Positions 25,516 to 34,135 of a stretch of DNA of 64,000 nucleotides are shown piece after piece. Both the position numbers and the translations under genes were made by a program. The DNA is from Micromonospora chalcea (GTDB lineage: Bacteria; Actinomycetota; Actinomycetes; Mycobacteriales; Micromonosporaceae), in the NCBI RefSeq assembly GCF_002926165.1, contig NZ_MAGP01000165.1, forward strand, positions 1 through 64,000, written 5' to 3'. The first letter of the stretch is position 1; every line of letters starts with the position of its first letter. The notes under the pieces are model-generated. The model saw only the letters and a list, made by a program, of their open reading frames with translations, ran no database searches and was not told the origin of the DNA.

Positions 25516-26646
25516 ATGGACAGCGCGCCCGTCCGGGCGGCGGAGTTTTTTGCCGGGATTGGTCTCGTCCGCACCGCCCTAGAACGCGTCAAGGGTGCTC
25601 AGATACAGGTGGTCTGGGCAAACGACATCAAGCAGGCGAAGTACGACGCCTATGCCGCCAACTTCCCAGACGCCGAAGATCACTTCGTTGTTCGGGACAT
25701 CCGCCGGATCGAGGCTTCTGATCTGCCGACGGGGATCGAGTTGGCGACGAGCAGCTTCCCGTGCATCGACCTTTCACTTGCTGGGAACAGGCGGGGTCTG
25801 GTCGGCGAGCAGTCCGGGATGTTCTGGGAGTTCGCCAAAATCGTGGAGGGCATGTCACCCCGGCCCTCAGTGATCCTCCTAGAAAATGTTCACGGGTTCG
25901 CCACCAGCCACGGGGGCAAGGACCTGGAGGCCGCCCTGGCAAGCCTGTCGAAGCTCGACTACTCCTTGGACGTACTTGCAATCGACGCGCGGCACTTTGT
26001 GCCACAGTCCCGGCCCCGAATGTTCATCGTCGGCATCCAACAGGACAAGCTGCCGAGCCAAGCCCTGCATGACGTCCCGCCGGTCAGCGACGTGCGTCCC
26101 GCTTGGGTACGGGCCATCCACGAGACGCACCGGCAGACGCTAGATATGCACTACATCGACCTTCCTGCTTTGCCGGAGGGCCCACGGGACTTGGACGGCT
26201 TCGTCGAGACGGACGTCGCCGGCGACTTGTGGTGGGACGAGGGCCGGGTGGAAGCCTTCGTCAGGTCCCTCAGCGACGTGCAGAAGGCTCGCTTCGAGGC
26301 TCTTCTCGCCGGGAACACCATCAGCTACCGGACTGCCTACCGGCGAACCAGGCAGGGTGTCTCAGTGTGGGAGCTTCGCAAGGATGGCATCGCCGGATGC
26401 CTCCGGACCACTGGGGGCGGATCAAGCAAGCAGGCGCTGGTTCGGCTAGGCAGAGGCAGCAAGGCAGTTCGGTGGATGACCCCACGAGAGTACGCGAATC
26501 TGATGGGTGCCCACGAGTACAAGCTTCTTGCTGGGACTCCAAATCAACAACTCTTCGGGTTCGGTGACGCCGTTGTTGTCGACGTCATCGAGTGGATCGG
26601 CAACAAATACCTCCTGCCGGTCCTTAGGCCAGCTGGCACCGAGTAA
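25516..26646 (+). CDS. DNA (cytosine-5) methyltransferase (Dcm type)
   Basis: 376 residues from ATG 25516, preceded by AGGGAGGAAGC. C5-MTase motifs in order: I EFFAGIGLVRTAL, IV SSFPCIDLSLAG (Pro-Cys nucleophile), VI LLENVHGF, VIII QSRPRMFIVG, a target-recognition region of about 100 residues, and IX/X REYANLMG and GFGDAVVVDVIEW. It methylates cytosine C5 in an unknown motif. It is followed directly by vsr, which normally repairs T:G mismatches made by deamination of the methylated base. First gene of the AICE cargo; composition is less GC-rich than the backbone. Confidence 0.93.
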   Translation: MDSAPVRAAEFFAGIGLVRTALERVKGAQIQVVWANDIKQAKYDAYAANFPDAEDHFVVRDIRRIEASDLPTGIELATSSFPCIDLSLAGNRRGLVGEQSGMFWEFAKIVEGMSPRPSVILLENVHGFATSHGGKDLEAALASLSKLDYSLDVLAIDARHFVPQSRPRMFIVGIQQDKLPSQALHDVPPVSDVRPAWVRAIHETHRQTLDMHYIDLPALPEGPRDLDGFVETDVAGDLWWDEGRVEAFVRSLSDVQKARFEALLAGNTISYRTAYRRTRQGVSVWELRKDGIAGCLRTTGGGSSKQALVRLGRGSKAVRWMTPREYANLMGAHEYKLLAGTPNQQLFGFGDAVVVDVIEWIGNKYLLPVLRPAGTE

Positions 26647-26671
26647 ACGAGTTGGCACGAAAGACAGCGAT

Positions 26672-27094
26672 GTGAGGCTACCTCCTACCCCACCGCCGTC
26701 GTCAGCGTCGCGGGCCATGAAGTCCAACAGGAGCTCCGACACAAAGCCGGAGTTGGCTCTGCGGCGGCAGCTCTTCCGCCGAGGGCTGCGTTATAGGGTC
26801 GGCTATCGAATCTCACTCCCCGAACGTGCGGTGCGGCCCGACGTCGTCTTCACGCGTCGCAAAGTGGCGGTTTTTGTGGACGGCTGTTTTTGGCACGGCT
26901 GTCCGCTTCACTGTCGTATGCCGTCTGATCCGAGCGGGTACTGGCATCAGAAGATTCACCGCAATCGGCGTCGTGACCTAGAAGTTGATGGTGCCCTACG
27001 TACTGCGGGTTGGACGGTCTTCCGGGTCTGGGAGCACGAGGCAGTGGAACAAGCAGCGGAAGCCATCCACGCCGCGCTGACTCAGTCTCGGTGA
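26672..27094 (+). CDS. vsr: Very short patch repair endonuclease (Vsr)
   Basis: About 140 residues from GTG 26672; ATG 26717 would lose the usual Pro/Ser-rich start. Family signatures: DTKPELALRRQLFRRGLRYRV, RPDVVFTRRKVAVFVDGCFWHGC (catalytic Asp and the FVDGCFWHGC motif with Zn-site Cys/His), YWHQKIHRN, and GWTVFRVWEHE. It nicks 5' of T in T:G mismatches within methylated cytosine motifs. It lies 25 bp after the Dcm gene, the standard pairing. Confidence 0.93.
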   Translation: MRLPPTPPPSSASRAMKSNRSSDTKPELALRRQLFRRGLRYRVGYRISLPERAVRPDVVFTRRKVAVFVDGCFWHGCPLHCRMPSDPSGYWHQKIHRNRRRDLEVDGALRTAGWTVFRVWEHEAVEQAAEAIHAALTQSR

Positions 27095-27278
27095 TCGCCA
27101 GGGCCGCCGCGGTCGCGCCGCAGGACAGGCAGCGCCGTTCCCCGGAACGTAACGGCTCTACCTGTATGTGCGGTTCGACCAGGCTGGCGGCTCAGCCGCC
27201 CGTCCTCAACCTCGCGATCACGTCGACCCTTAGACTGCTGACCCAGGCCATGATCGGGTGAGAAGGTCGAGGAGCCAG

Positions 27279-28055
27279 GTGACTAGTCGGGGCGTCGCGT
27301 CGTACAACGAGCCAGATCACAAGCCTCCGTCCAAGGCCTCAATGCCGACCAAGTTCGTCCAGGGGTTTCGACGGCTGCTCAAAGACGCGATGGACTCTGC
27401 AGATCCAGCAAGCGGCAAGCGGCTAGGCAGCTGCATCGGTGCTTACGCCTTCTACGATTACGATGCCGAGCCCATCTACGTCGGGCAGACCACAGAGAGC
27501 TTCGGGTCTCGCGTCGGCAGGCACATGACCGGTCAACGAAGCGACACGCTGGCGTACCGTATTCTCGACCCCTTCGAGGTAGCCGAGTTGGAGTTTTGGC
27601 CGGCTGAGCACCTACGCAGGGACCCTGACAAGGCAACGAAGATCAACGCCATCGAGTACTCGGCGTACCGGTGGGCGATCGAGCAGTCGAAGTATCGAGC
27701 GATCTTGAACGAGAAGATTCCGCCGGTCTCCCAGCTCGTGGAGCTACCGCCCTCGTATCGCTTCAACTTGATCCCTGAGGACCTGCGGGAAGACCGCGAG
27801 CATCCAGACGTTCGTATCGCCCGCCGAGCCGAGACCTTGGCCAGGGTGGCGGCTGTTGCTCACGAGCGTGGCGAGGTCTCGCCCGGCCTGCGGCGGGTCA
27901 TCGTGATTCAAGCCGTCCGCCTCGCTGACTTGGCGGCTGCACGGTTCGCCTATGCGGAAGGTCGAGCCAGGCCGGCTCCTGACGCGATCGACGTGCACGC
28001 CCTAGTCGGGAGTGTTCTGCAAGAGTCAGGCGCCGACGATGCGCCCGAAGAATGA
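27279..28055 (+). CDS. GIY-YIG domain protein, AICE cargo
   Basis: 258 residues from GTG 27279 with GAGGAG upstream. A GIY-YIG nuclease core is visible: IGAYAFYDYD (G54-A-Y56 in place of GIY), then PIYVGQT (Y67-V-G69), SRVGRHM with the expected Arg, and NAIEYSAYR with a candidate catalytic Glu. The C-terminal 100 residues (RIARRAETLARVAAVAHERGE) are helical and unrecognised. Restriction endonucleases such as Eco29kI and Hpy188I share this fold, so this is a candidate cutting partner of the Dcm enzyme. It follows vsr by 184 bp with no gene between. Confidence 0.75.
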   Translation: MTSRGVASYNEPDHKPPSKASMPTKFVQGFRRLLKDAMDSADPASGKRLGSCIGAYAFYDYDAEPIYVGQTTESFGSRVGRHMTGQRSDTLAYRILDPFEVAELEFWPAEHLRRDPDKATKINAIEYSAYRWAIEQSKYRAILNEKIPPVSQLVELPPSYRFNLIPEDLREDREHPDVRIARRAETLARVAAVAHERGEVSPGLRRVIVIQAVRLADLAAARFAYAEGRARPAPDAIDVHALVGSVLQESGADDAPEE

Positions 28056-28090
28056 TGCAGCTGTACCGCGTTCTGGCTAGAGAACGACCG

Positions 28091-28765
28091 TCAGGTTAAG
28101 GGGTAACGCTCTAGCAGGAGCTGCTCGGGAAAGACGACCCGGCAAGCCTCCGGCACGTTTGCCCCATTACTTGGCTCCGATGGAGTTGCATCCCAAAGGC
28201 CGCGCACCTGCTGGACGAGGTCGGTCACCTTGTGCATCGCCAGCGCGCCCCGAGATCTGCTGCCTTGCCGGACCACTTCCCTCCAACCTCCGTCGGGCCT
28301 ACGACGCTCGGAGTTCACGATCGGGCACAGCTGATCCTGCAGCGCGAACTCGAGCGCCAACCCCGCCGTCCGTAGATCGATGGTCCCGGCGAGCGATCGC
28401 GCCTGCGGCAACTCGGGCCAAGCTAGGACGACAACCTTATGCCAGATCTCGGGTGGGAAGGTGTTGGCCAGGTGGTGACTCTCTCCGACGGCCAAGTCAC
28501 GTAGCCGCCGTTCCGCCTTGCTGGTCTGACCAATGTAGAGCAATCCCCAGCGCAACCAGACGCCATAAATCACTGGCCCTCTCAACTGCGACTGTCCGCC
28601 GGCAGTACCGACCAAGGCCTCGCCAAGATGATGAGCAAAGCCATACCGAGCGCGCCGCCAGGACCTTGCTGCTGTCGGATCAGAGGTCAGGCGATGCATG
28701 GCCTCATGCCAGGTACGAAAGAGACGGCCCCCGTATATGTTGGAACCTTCAGACACTTCGATCAC
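28091..28765 (-). CDS. Second, unrelated GIY-YIG domain protein
   Basis: 224 residues on the opposite strand, tail to tail with the first GIY-YIG gene (35 bp apart). The core is PVIYGVWLRWGLLYIGQT (IYG at 66-68, YIG at 77-79) followed by AERRLRDL, with a candidate Glu in LALEFALQDQL. Outside the core the two proteins show no similarity. The flanking regions are unrecognised. It is divergent from the GHKL gene across 285 bp, so the two may share control. Function unknown; nuclease activity is inferred from the fold only. Confidence 0.7.
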   Translation of the reverse strand: MIEVSEGSNIYGGRLFRTWHEAMHRLTSDPTAARSWRRARYGFAHHLGEALVGTAGGQSQLRGPVIYGVWLRWGLLYIGQTSKAERRLRDLAVGESHHLANTFPPEIWHKVVVLAWPELPQARSLAGTIDLRTAGLALEFALQDQLCPIVNSERRRPDGGWREVVRQGSRSRGALAMHKVTDLVQQVRGLWDATPSEPSNGANVPEACRVVFPEQLLLERYPLT

Positions 28766-29050
28766 ACCTCGGTCGATCCTCTAGCCGGCCCGCCCGCGGT
28801 GTCGCCAGCCTCATGCGCGCTGTCGGCACCTCTCAGGCATGACCGCTCGCCCTCCGCCCCATGTTGCAGGCCGAAGCCTACAGCCTGGCGCATCTCCTGG
28901 TTGGCGGCGATTTGGTGCGAATTCATTCGATGTGTTGCCCCTGCCCCCTGCAAGAGCGGCCCCCGTCGCCAGCCGTTGCCACCTGCCCGTCAAGCCTTAT
29001 ACCTAGTAGCTTGTGAAGGTGGCACAGCAGACGGACGGTGGGGAGCTGCA

Positions 29051-31078
29051 GTGAGTCCGAAGTTGGAGATCCGGTTCCACGGGCGGGTGATCGAGCACCT
29101 GGGCATTGAGATGTACCAGTCGCCCGTTGCGGCGATCGCCGAGCTTGTCTCGAACGCCTGGGATGCAGAGGCGACGTCGGTCAAGATCACCCTTCCTGAG
29201 TGGTTGGACGAGAATGCGGAAGTCGTGATCGAGGATGACGGCGACGGCATGACCATCGAAGAATGCCAGGAGCGCTTTCTCAAAGTCGGTTACAACCGCA
29301 GGAAAGTGGATGGCAAGTCGACAACTCGGACCGGACGGCCCGTAATGGGCCGCAAAGGGATCGGGAAGTTCGCTGGCTTCGGAATCGCGCGGGTGGTCGA
29401 GGTCGCCACGACAAGCAGTGCAACTGGGGAGCGCACTTCGTTCGCCCTCGACGTCGCAAAGCTCCTTGGTAACACAACCGAAGGTGAGTACTTTGACGAC
29501 ACTCCAATGGATGTAGAACTATTGGAGGCCCTTCCGCCAGATGAATCGCGCCGAGCCAAACATGGGACTACCCTTCGCCTCAAAGGGTTGACGTTCAAGA
29601 AGACTCCGAACGCCGCCGCATTCAGTAAAAGCATGGCACGCAGATTCCTACTGCTTCAACGCGCCGAAAACTTCCGCGTGCTGGTCAACGGAAGCCCCTT
29701 ACCGAACCCTGAAGACGTAGAAAAAATTGAGTTTGACTACCCCACCGACTATCCGGAGGGCAGCCGCCCACCAAACGTCATAATTGACGGGAAGTGGGGA
29801 GTGGAACGCCTCCCCACGGGGGATGTCATCAGGTGGCGGTTTCTCTTCTACAAGGAACCAATTGGGCAGGAAGACCTAGCCGGGATTTCCGTTTTTAGTC
29901 ACGGAAAGCTCGCCCAGCGGCCGTTCTACTTCCAACTAGGCGGGGGGTGGGGTGGACAACAAGGCCTCGTTTACCTTTCCGGAAGCGTCGAGGCCGACTT
30001 CATCGATGATCAGCCCGCTGACCTTATCTCCACCGAGAGGCAGCGAGTAAATTGGACCGCCGAGGCGACTCTTCCCCTCCTTGAGTGGGGACAAGATCGC
30101 ATTAAAGAACTTCTCAAGAAATGGCAAACCGCCCGTGCCGCCAAGAAGGTGCATGCAATTGAGAACCGGATGGCCGCCTTCTCCAATCGCCTAGAGGCGT
30201 TGGCGAAGTACGAGAAGACGATTGTCAAGCGAGCACTTACCTCCATAGCGCGTATCAGCGTCCTGACGGACGACCAGTTCGCGGACCTAGCCAACGCCAT
30301 TCTGACGGCTTGGGAGGGCGGTCGCCTGAAGGATTTGATTGTAAAGTTGGCTGATGCAGAAACCATGGGCGCCGACGACCTCGTGCGCCTTCTGGTTGAA
30401 AATGAAGTGATGACCGCGCTTCATGCCGCCGAGCGTGTCAAGACTCAGCTCAACCTAATCCTTGGCCTAGAAGCTAGAATTCAAGGCAGGGAACTTGAGA
30501 ATGCGGTGCGGGACTACATCGCTGGAAACCCATGGCTCATCTCTCCGAAGTGGGAGACCTTCAAGATTGAACGCTCGGTCGATCACCTAATCGCCGACGC
30601 CGCTAGTGAGGCGGCGCTGAATAGAGACGACGGCTGGCGGGCGCGCGTCGACTTGGCCCTCTCGGCCGGCGAGCAACTCTTCATCGTCGAATTTATGCGT
30701 CCGGGCCTGACGATCGACTGGGACCACATTGGGCGATTTGAACGCTACGTTCTGGTGCTCCGCGAGAAGGTTCAGGCTAACACTTCCCGTTTTCGACGAG
30801 TCACCGGCCTGCTCGTGGCGGACCATTTTGAACGTCCGTCAGGGATGGGAAGCCGACTAGCCTCGCTTCGTCAAAATGACATGGACGCGATGGACTGGGC
30901 AACATTGCTCGCCACTGCACGCAGCCAATGGATCGAGTACTTCAAGATTCTGGTTGATCGCGCACCCGAGGATGCCCGAATGCAAGAGCTCGTCGCACTA
31001 CGCCGGTCTCTTCCTGGCAGTCAACCGGGACCTGCCGACCATATCGAATCGGCCGCAATGCCGGCGGACGCTTCCTAG
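29051..31078 (+). CDS. GHKL (MutL/MORC-like) ATPase with C-terminal degenerate PD-(D/E)XK-like domain
   Basis: 675 residues from GTG 29051, GGGGAG upstream. The N-terminus is a GHKL ATPase: ELVSNAWDAEA (31-41, Mg-binding Asn35), IEDDGDGM (60-67), GRKGIGKFAGFG (100-110). Helical regions follow. Near the C-terminus WRARVDLALSAGEQLFIVEF (D534, E547) followed by MRPG resembles the D...ExK core of PD-(D/E)XK nucleases, but Met549 stands where Lys is expected. Similar GHKL ATPases occur with C5-MTases and Vsr in predicted restriction systems. The body (29.4-30.5 kb) is the most AT-rich coding stretch of the window. Confidence 0.82.
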   Translation: MSPKLEIRFHGRVIEHLGIEMYQSPVAAIAELVSNAWDAEATSVKITLPEWLDENAEVVIEDDGDGMTIEECQERFLKVGYNRRKVDGKSTTRTGRPVMGRKGIGKFAGFGIARVVEVATTSSATGERTSFALDVAKLLGNTTEGEYFDDTPMDVELLEALPPDESRRAKHGTTLRLKGLTFKKTPNAAAFSKSMARRFLLLQRAENFRVLVNGSPLPNPEDVEKIEFDYPTDYPEGSRPPNVIIDGKWGVERLPTGDVIRWRFLFYKEPIGQEDLAGISVFSHGKLAQRPFYFQLGGGWGGQQGLVYLSGSVEADFIDDQPADLISTERQRVNWTAEATLPLLEWGQDRIKELLKKWQTARAAKKVHAIENRMAAFSNRLEALAKYEKTIVKRALTSIARISVLTDDQFADLANAILTAWEGGRLKDLIVKLADAETMGADDLVRLLVENEVMTALHAAERVKTQLNLILGLEARIQGRELENAVRDYIAGNPWLISPKWETFKIERSVDHLIADAASEAALNRDDGWRARVDLALSAGEQLFIVEFMRPGLTIDWDHIGRFERYVLVLREKVQANTSRFRRVTGLLVADHFERPSGMGSRLASLRQNDMDAMDWATLLATARSQWIEYFKILVDRAPEDARMQELVALRRSLPGSQPGPADHIESAAMPADAS

Positions 31079-31222
31079 GAGAAGGCTGGCGATGGCCGCT
31101 GGGGCCAACGGGCAGAACTGGCCGAATGACGGAACAGCGCTCCCTCCGTTGCATGCTCAGCTCGGACACCCGCCGTCCCGCTGCCATCCCGTCTGCCGCC
31201 GACCCACACACCGTGGAGCGGG

Positions 31223-31286
31223 CCAGGGCCAGGGCGACAAGGTGGAGCGCCCTACCGGACGTACGACCTTGTCGCCCTGGCCCTGG
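31223..31286. repeat. Long inverted repeat (21-bp perfect arms)
   Basis: Arms 31223-31243 and 31266-31286 are perfectly complementary around a 22-nt loop, and each arm contains a CCAGGG/CAGGGC tandem. No T-run follows, so a structural or recognition role fits better than a plain terminator. Confidence 0.8.
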
Positions 31287-31349
31287 TCTGCTCGGCTTGC
31301 CTGGGTCGGTGGTTGGCGGGATGGCAGCCCACCTCAACCACTCTCCTAC

Positions 31350-31369
31350 CGGAACCGTTCGGCAACTTC
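31350..31369. repeat. 20-bp direct repeat, copy 1
   Basis: CGGAACCGTTCGGCAACTTC, identical to 31486-31505. The two copies start 136 bp apart. Confidence 0.85.
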
Positions 31370-31485
31370 ATCTCGGAGTCGTCTGGCCCCCGCCGGAGGC
31401 ACAGTTCTAACCCCGCCCTCTCCCTCACCCCACCACCCCTGCACCCACCTCCATCCCTTCCCCAGCCTGGGCCTGAGCGACCGTG

Positions 31486-31505
31486 CGGAACCGTTCGGCA
31501 ACTTC
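31486..31505. repeat. 20-bp direct repeat, copy 2
   Basis: Identical to 31350-31369. Iteron-like or translocase-recognition repeats are possible roles. Confidence 0.85.
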
Positions 31506-31674
31506 GTCCGCCGCGGTTGGCCTGCCGGATCTCGTGCTGCTTCGGGATTGTCGGAACCGGGTGGAAGCGTGTCCGCCAGGCCCTGGGTCGTCCTTCGGGA
31601 CTCGTCACCGGGTCACTTCACTGACTCAGTGGTGACGCGCGGGGCGGGGCGTGGGGTTCGGGCCGGTTGACTTT

Positions 31675-31702
31675 CCGCCCCGGCGCCCTTGCGCCGGGGC
31701 GG
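31675..31702. terminator. GC-rich hairpin, terminator-like
   Basis: CCGCCCCGGCGC and GCGCCGGGGCGG are perfect 12-bp arms with a CCTT loop. It may end transcripts entering from the GHKL gene or belong to the cis locus. Confidence 0.6.
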
Positions 31703-32101
31703 CGGCTCCGCAGGAGCCGTTTGCCGCGCCCCGGCCCGCGCCGCGCGGAACGCGCTTGATCTAGTACAGGCCAATTCGGCAACAGATCACAGGAAGCGCT
31801 CCGAGCCGACCCCAGCCCGACCGAACACCACACCGCCTGGCCGTCGTCCGCACGGCGTCGCCTCAGGATTGCCGTGGCTCGTCCGCGAGTGACGCCAGCT
31901 GCCTCGCTGGCTCCGCTGGTCGCCTGCCATTCTCTCCTTCATCGGCCCCACCCGGTTCCCTCCGCGGCTCCCATCTCTCTACGCGGCAGCTCAGCTAGCC
32001 CAGCGTCTCGTGCAGCCCGTGGGCGTCCAGTAGCGGGACATGGACGGCCACACCACCACAGAGAGCCCGCCGCCTGAGTCACCGTGTGTCGTGTACGCGG
32101 G

Positions 32102-32725
32102 TCACTCCAGCAAAGGGTCACCAGAGAGGCCGTAGGGATGCGGATTCCTTGACAAGACGATGCAGGCTGCCAGGGGCTCCAAGGCGCGGTGCACGATGCG
32201 GCCGATCGCTAGCACCGTGAGCCGAAGCGCAAGGTCATGTTCACCGCGAAGGGCCACAAGGAGAGGCAGGTCCGGAGGGGTCGGGTCGTAATGCACTCCA
32301 CCCTCCCGGTTGGCGTAGTGCTTGACCAATTGCTGGACAGTTACGCCCAGCTCCCCCGCCTCAACAACCCGATGCTTGAGGAATTCGTCCACGTTGCCCG
32401 TGTGAAGCCCGCCCAGCGATTCCCGCGCCACACTCGCCGGCAAGTTCGCATCCAAGATTAGGTCTTCCAGCATCGGGTCAAGCCAGTGCATGGTGATACA
32501 GGCAGTCGCGTCGCCATAGGTACTCGCTGCGATCAGTACCCTGCCCCAGGTATACATGGGCTTCACGCCGTATGCCTTGTTCGACACGCCACACAGACGC
32601 CTTCCATCGATTAGCAATCTCCGAACAAGTCCTGCCACTTGCACCATGTCGTACTCAGAAGCGCGCAGATCGCAGCGCCTGCGCAGATCCTCTAGCGTGT
32701 CAAGAAATAGATCCTCAGGTCCCAT
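32102..32725 (-). CDS. Hypothetical protein of the AICE
   Basis: 207 residues, no family recognised. Helical, acidic start (MGPEDLFLDTLEDLRRRCDL) and an internal aromatic stretch (KAYGVKPMYTWGRVLIAAST). No signal peptide or TM helix. Only 32102-32725 is open and third positions are moderately GC-biased, so it is probably real. Last of the leftward genes of the element. The 117-bp gap upstream holds nothing clear. Confidence 0.6.
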   Translation of the reverse strand: MGPEDLFLDTLEDLRRRCDLRASEYDMVQVAGLVRRLLIDGRRLCGVSNKAYGVKPMYTWGRVLIAASTYGDATACITMHWLDPMLEDLILDANLPASVARESLGGLHTGNVDEFLKHRVVEAGELGVTVQQLVKHYANREGGVHYDPTPPDLPLLVALRGEHDLALRLTVLAIGRIVHRALEPLAACIVLSRNPHPYGLSGDPLLE

Positions 32726-32842
32726 GCCACGACTGTAGTGATCTCATGGCCGCTCCTCGTCTGCCCCATCAGTCAGCCCACACCGGAAAAGCGATGACGA
32801 CGGCCGGCTGACGCACCGTCCCTACCCCTCGCCTCCTGGTCC

Positions 32843-33409
32843 TCATCGCTGGCAGACGTTGGCTCGAACGTGCACGCCGCACCATGGCGGGAGGTCAACG
32901 GACCACACGCGCCAGCCGCCGTCGTCCTTGCGCAGCTTCCACCGCCACGGGTGGTCCGCGCCAGCGAGGATCTGCGGGCCGTCCCACCACACCGCGCGTA
33001 CCTGCTGCACCACCGTCGCCCGGCCGCTGCCCTGATGCTCGATGGTCATCGGCCCCACGCTCTCCAACTTCGATGGTGGCCGGGCTGTGCTGGTTATCTC
33101 GGCGCGGTAGTCGCGCCACTGCCGGCGGAGCTCGTCGTGACGGGGGCTGGCTAGCACCCGCGACAGCCCCAGCTCGTCACCGGCACTGAGTTTCAGGAGC
33201 CAAAGCGTGGCCGCCGCTTCCGGCGTCGCCTCACCGCGCTCCGCTTCTAGCTGCTTCCGCACCGCCCAGGACGCGGGCACAGCGACAAGGCCAGCGCAGG
33301 CAAGCCCCACGAGTGTCACAAGCACCCAGGGCCATCCCCGCGCCGGCCTTGTCGCTGCTCGGACTCGGTGCGGTCGCCATCCGTGCGGTTCCTCCCCCAT
33401 GGTCATCAT
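32843..33409 (-). CDS. Membrane-anchored protein with extracytoplasmic domain
   Basis: 188 residues; start uncertain between ATG codons at 33409, 33406 and 33400, none with a good RBS. One TM helix (WPWVLVTLVGLACAGLVAV) near residue 35 is followed by an external domain with ATLWLLKLSAGDELGL and WRWKLRKDDGGWRVWSVDLP, a layout seen in NTF2-like or conjugation-associated lipid-anchored proteins of actinobacterial elements. By topology it could serve mating-pair contact; that is inference. Confidence 0.65.
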   Translation of the reverse strand: MMTMGEEPHGWRPHRVRAATRPARGWPWVLVTLVGLACAGLVAVPASWAVRKQLEAERGEATPEAAATLWLLKLSAGDELGLSRVLASPRHDELRRQWRDYRAEITSTARPPSKLESVGPMTIEHQGSGRATVVQQVRAVWWDGPQILAGADHPWRWKLRKDDGGWRVWSVDLPPWCGVHVRANVCQR

Positions 33410-33439
33410 CTGCCGACGATACGAAGCAACCGAGAAAGG

Positions 33440-34135
33440 TCAAAGACCCTCGACCTGCATGAGGGCCTGCGCGATCTGCCGCATCGACGTAACCACCGCG
33501 TCCGCACCCGCCTCTTGGAACGCCGCCACCTTTGCGGGCTTGTTCGCGTACCCAATCACACGAGTGCCTGCGGCTTTCGCTCCCTCGATGTCGGAGAGCG
33601 AGTCGCCGACCAACACACACAGCGCCGGAACGACTCCAAGGGATGCCGCCGCGTCAACAATGGGCGTCGGGTTCGGCTTCATACGCAAGGGATCGGCGTA
33701 TGCCCGGCCAACAGTCTTGGCGACATGTTGGCTCAGTCGGTGCTCTCTCAAGTAGGCGTCCACCGCCTGGGGCGAGTTGTTGCTGACCACCGCGATTGGC
33801 AGCTGCAGCTGGCGCGCGGCCACGATGACCTCTCGCCCGTAGGCGGTCGGTTCCGCCGTCGATGCCGCTTTCACCTCAGCTGCGATCAGGGCGTCTTCGA
33901 CGAGTCGGGTCAACTCCTGATCCGTCGAGCTGCTGGTGTGCCTCAGCACCTCCAGCGGGTCCGATTCTTCGGCTAGCTCGTTCGTGAGCGCCAAGCCCTG
34001 GCTCACTAGTAGGTCCAGGAGCTCCCTCGCAACCTGTGGTGCTGGGTAGTTGGCGAAGATGCTGCATACCGGCCCGTCGAAGTCGAGCAGCAATGCGCGG
34101 ACATCCCGGCACAGCTGCTCCAGGCTGGCGGTCAT
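33440..34135 (-). CDS. HAD-superfamily hydrolase
   Basis: 231 residues from ATG 34135, which overlaps the stop of the GntR gene (ATGA). HAD motifs: I ALLLDFDGPV (Asp nucleophile; the acid/base Asp two residues on is DFDG), II IAVVSNNS, III in RMKPNPTP (Lys), IV VLVGDSLSDIEGA. A small alpha cap lies after motif I. HAD hydrolases paired with a GntR regulator are common in pSAM2-like elements, where their substrate is unknown. Translationally coupled to the regulator. Confidence 0.88.
   Translation of the reverse strand: MTASLEQLCRDVRALLLDFDGPVCSIFANYPAPQVARELLDLLVSQGLALTNELAEESDPLEVLRHTSSSTDQELTRLVEDALIAAEVKAASTAEPTAYGREVIVAARQLQLPIAVVSNNSPQAVDAYLREHRLSQHVAKTVGRAYADPLRMKPNPTPIVDAAASLGVVPALCVLVGDSLSDIEGAKAAGTRVIGYANKPAKVAAFQEAGADAVVTSMRQIAQALMQVEGL

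Larger units (their letters stand above)
31079..32101. other. Gene-free segment of the AICE with hairpins and direct repeats
   Basis: About 1 kb with no ORF of coding quality: every reading frame gives low-complexity Pro/Arg/Ser peptides. It holds a 21-bp-arm inverted repeat, a 20-bp direct repeat pair and a 12-bp-arm hairpin (listed separately). It sits between the cargo and the leftward regulatory genes. Candidate cis locus for transfer (clt), plasmid origin or single-strand origin. Confidence 0.5.

Noticed and set aside
30876..31670. 264-codon plus-strand frame across the GHKL 3' end and the gene-free segment
   Set aside because: Pro/Ser/Arg low-complexity translation, no RBS, overlaps an established gene and structured repeats.
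31079..32101. CRISPR array in the repeat-bearing AICE segment
   Set aside because: Only two copies of the 20-bp repeat, 136 bp apart, and no regular spacing. No cas genes anywhere in the window.
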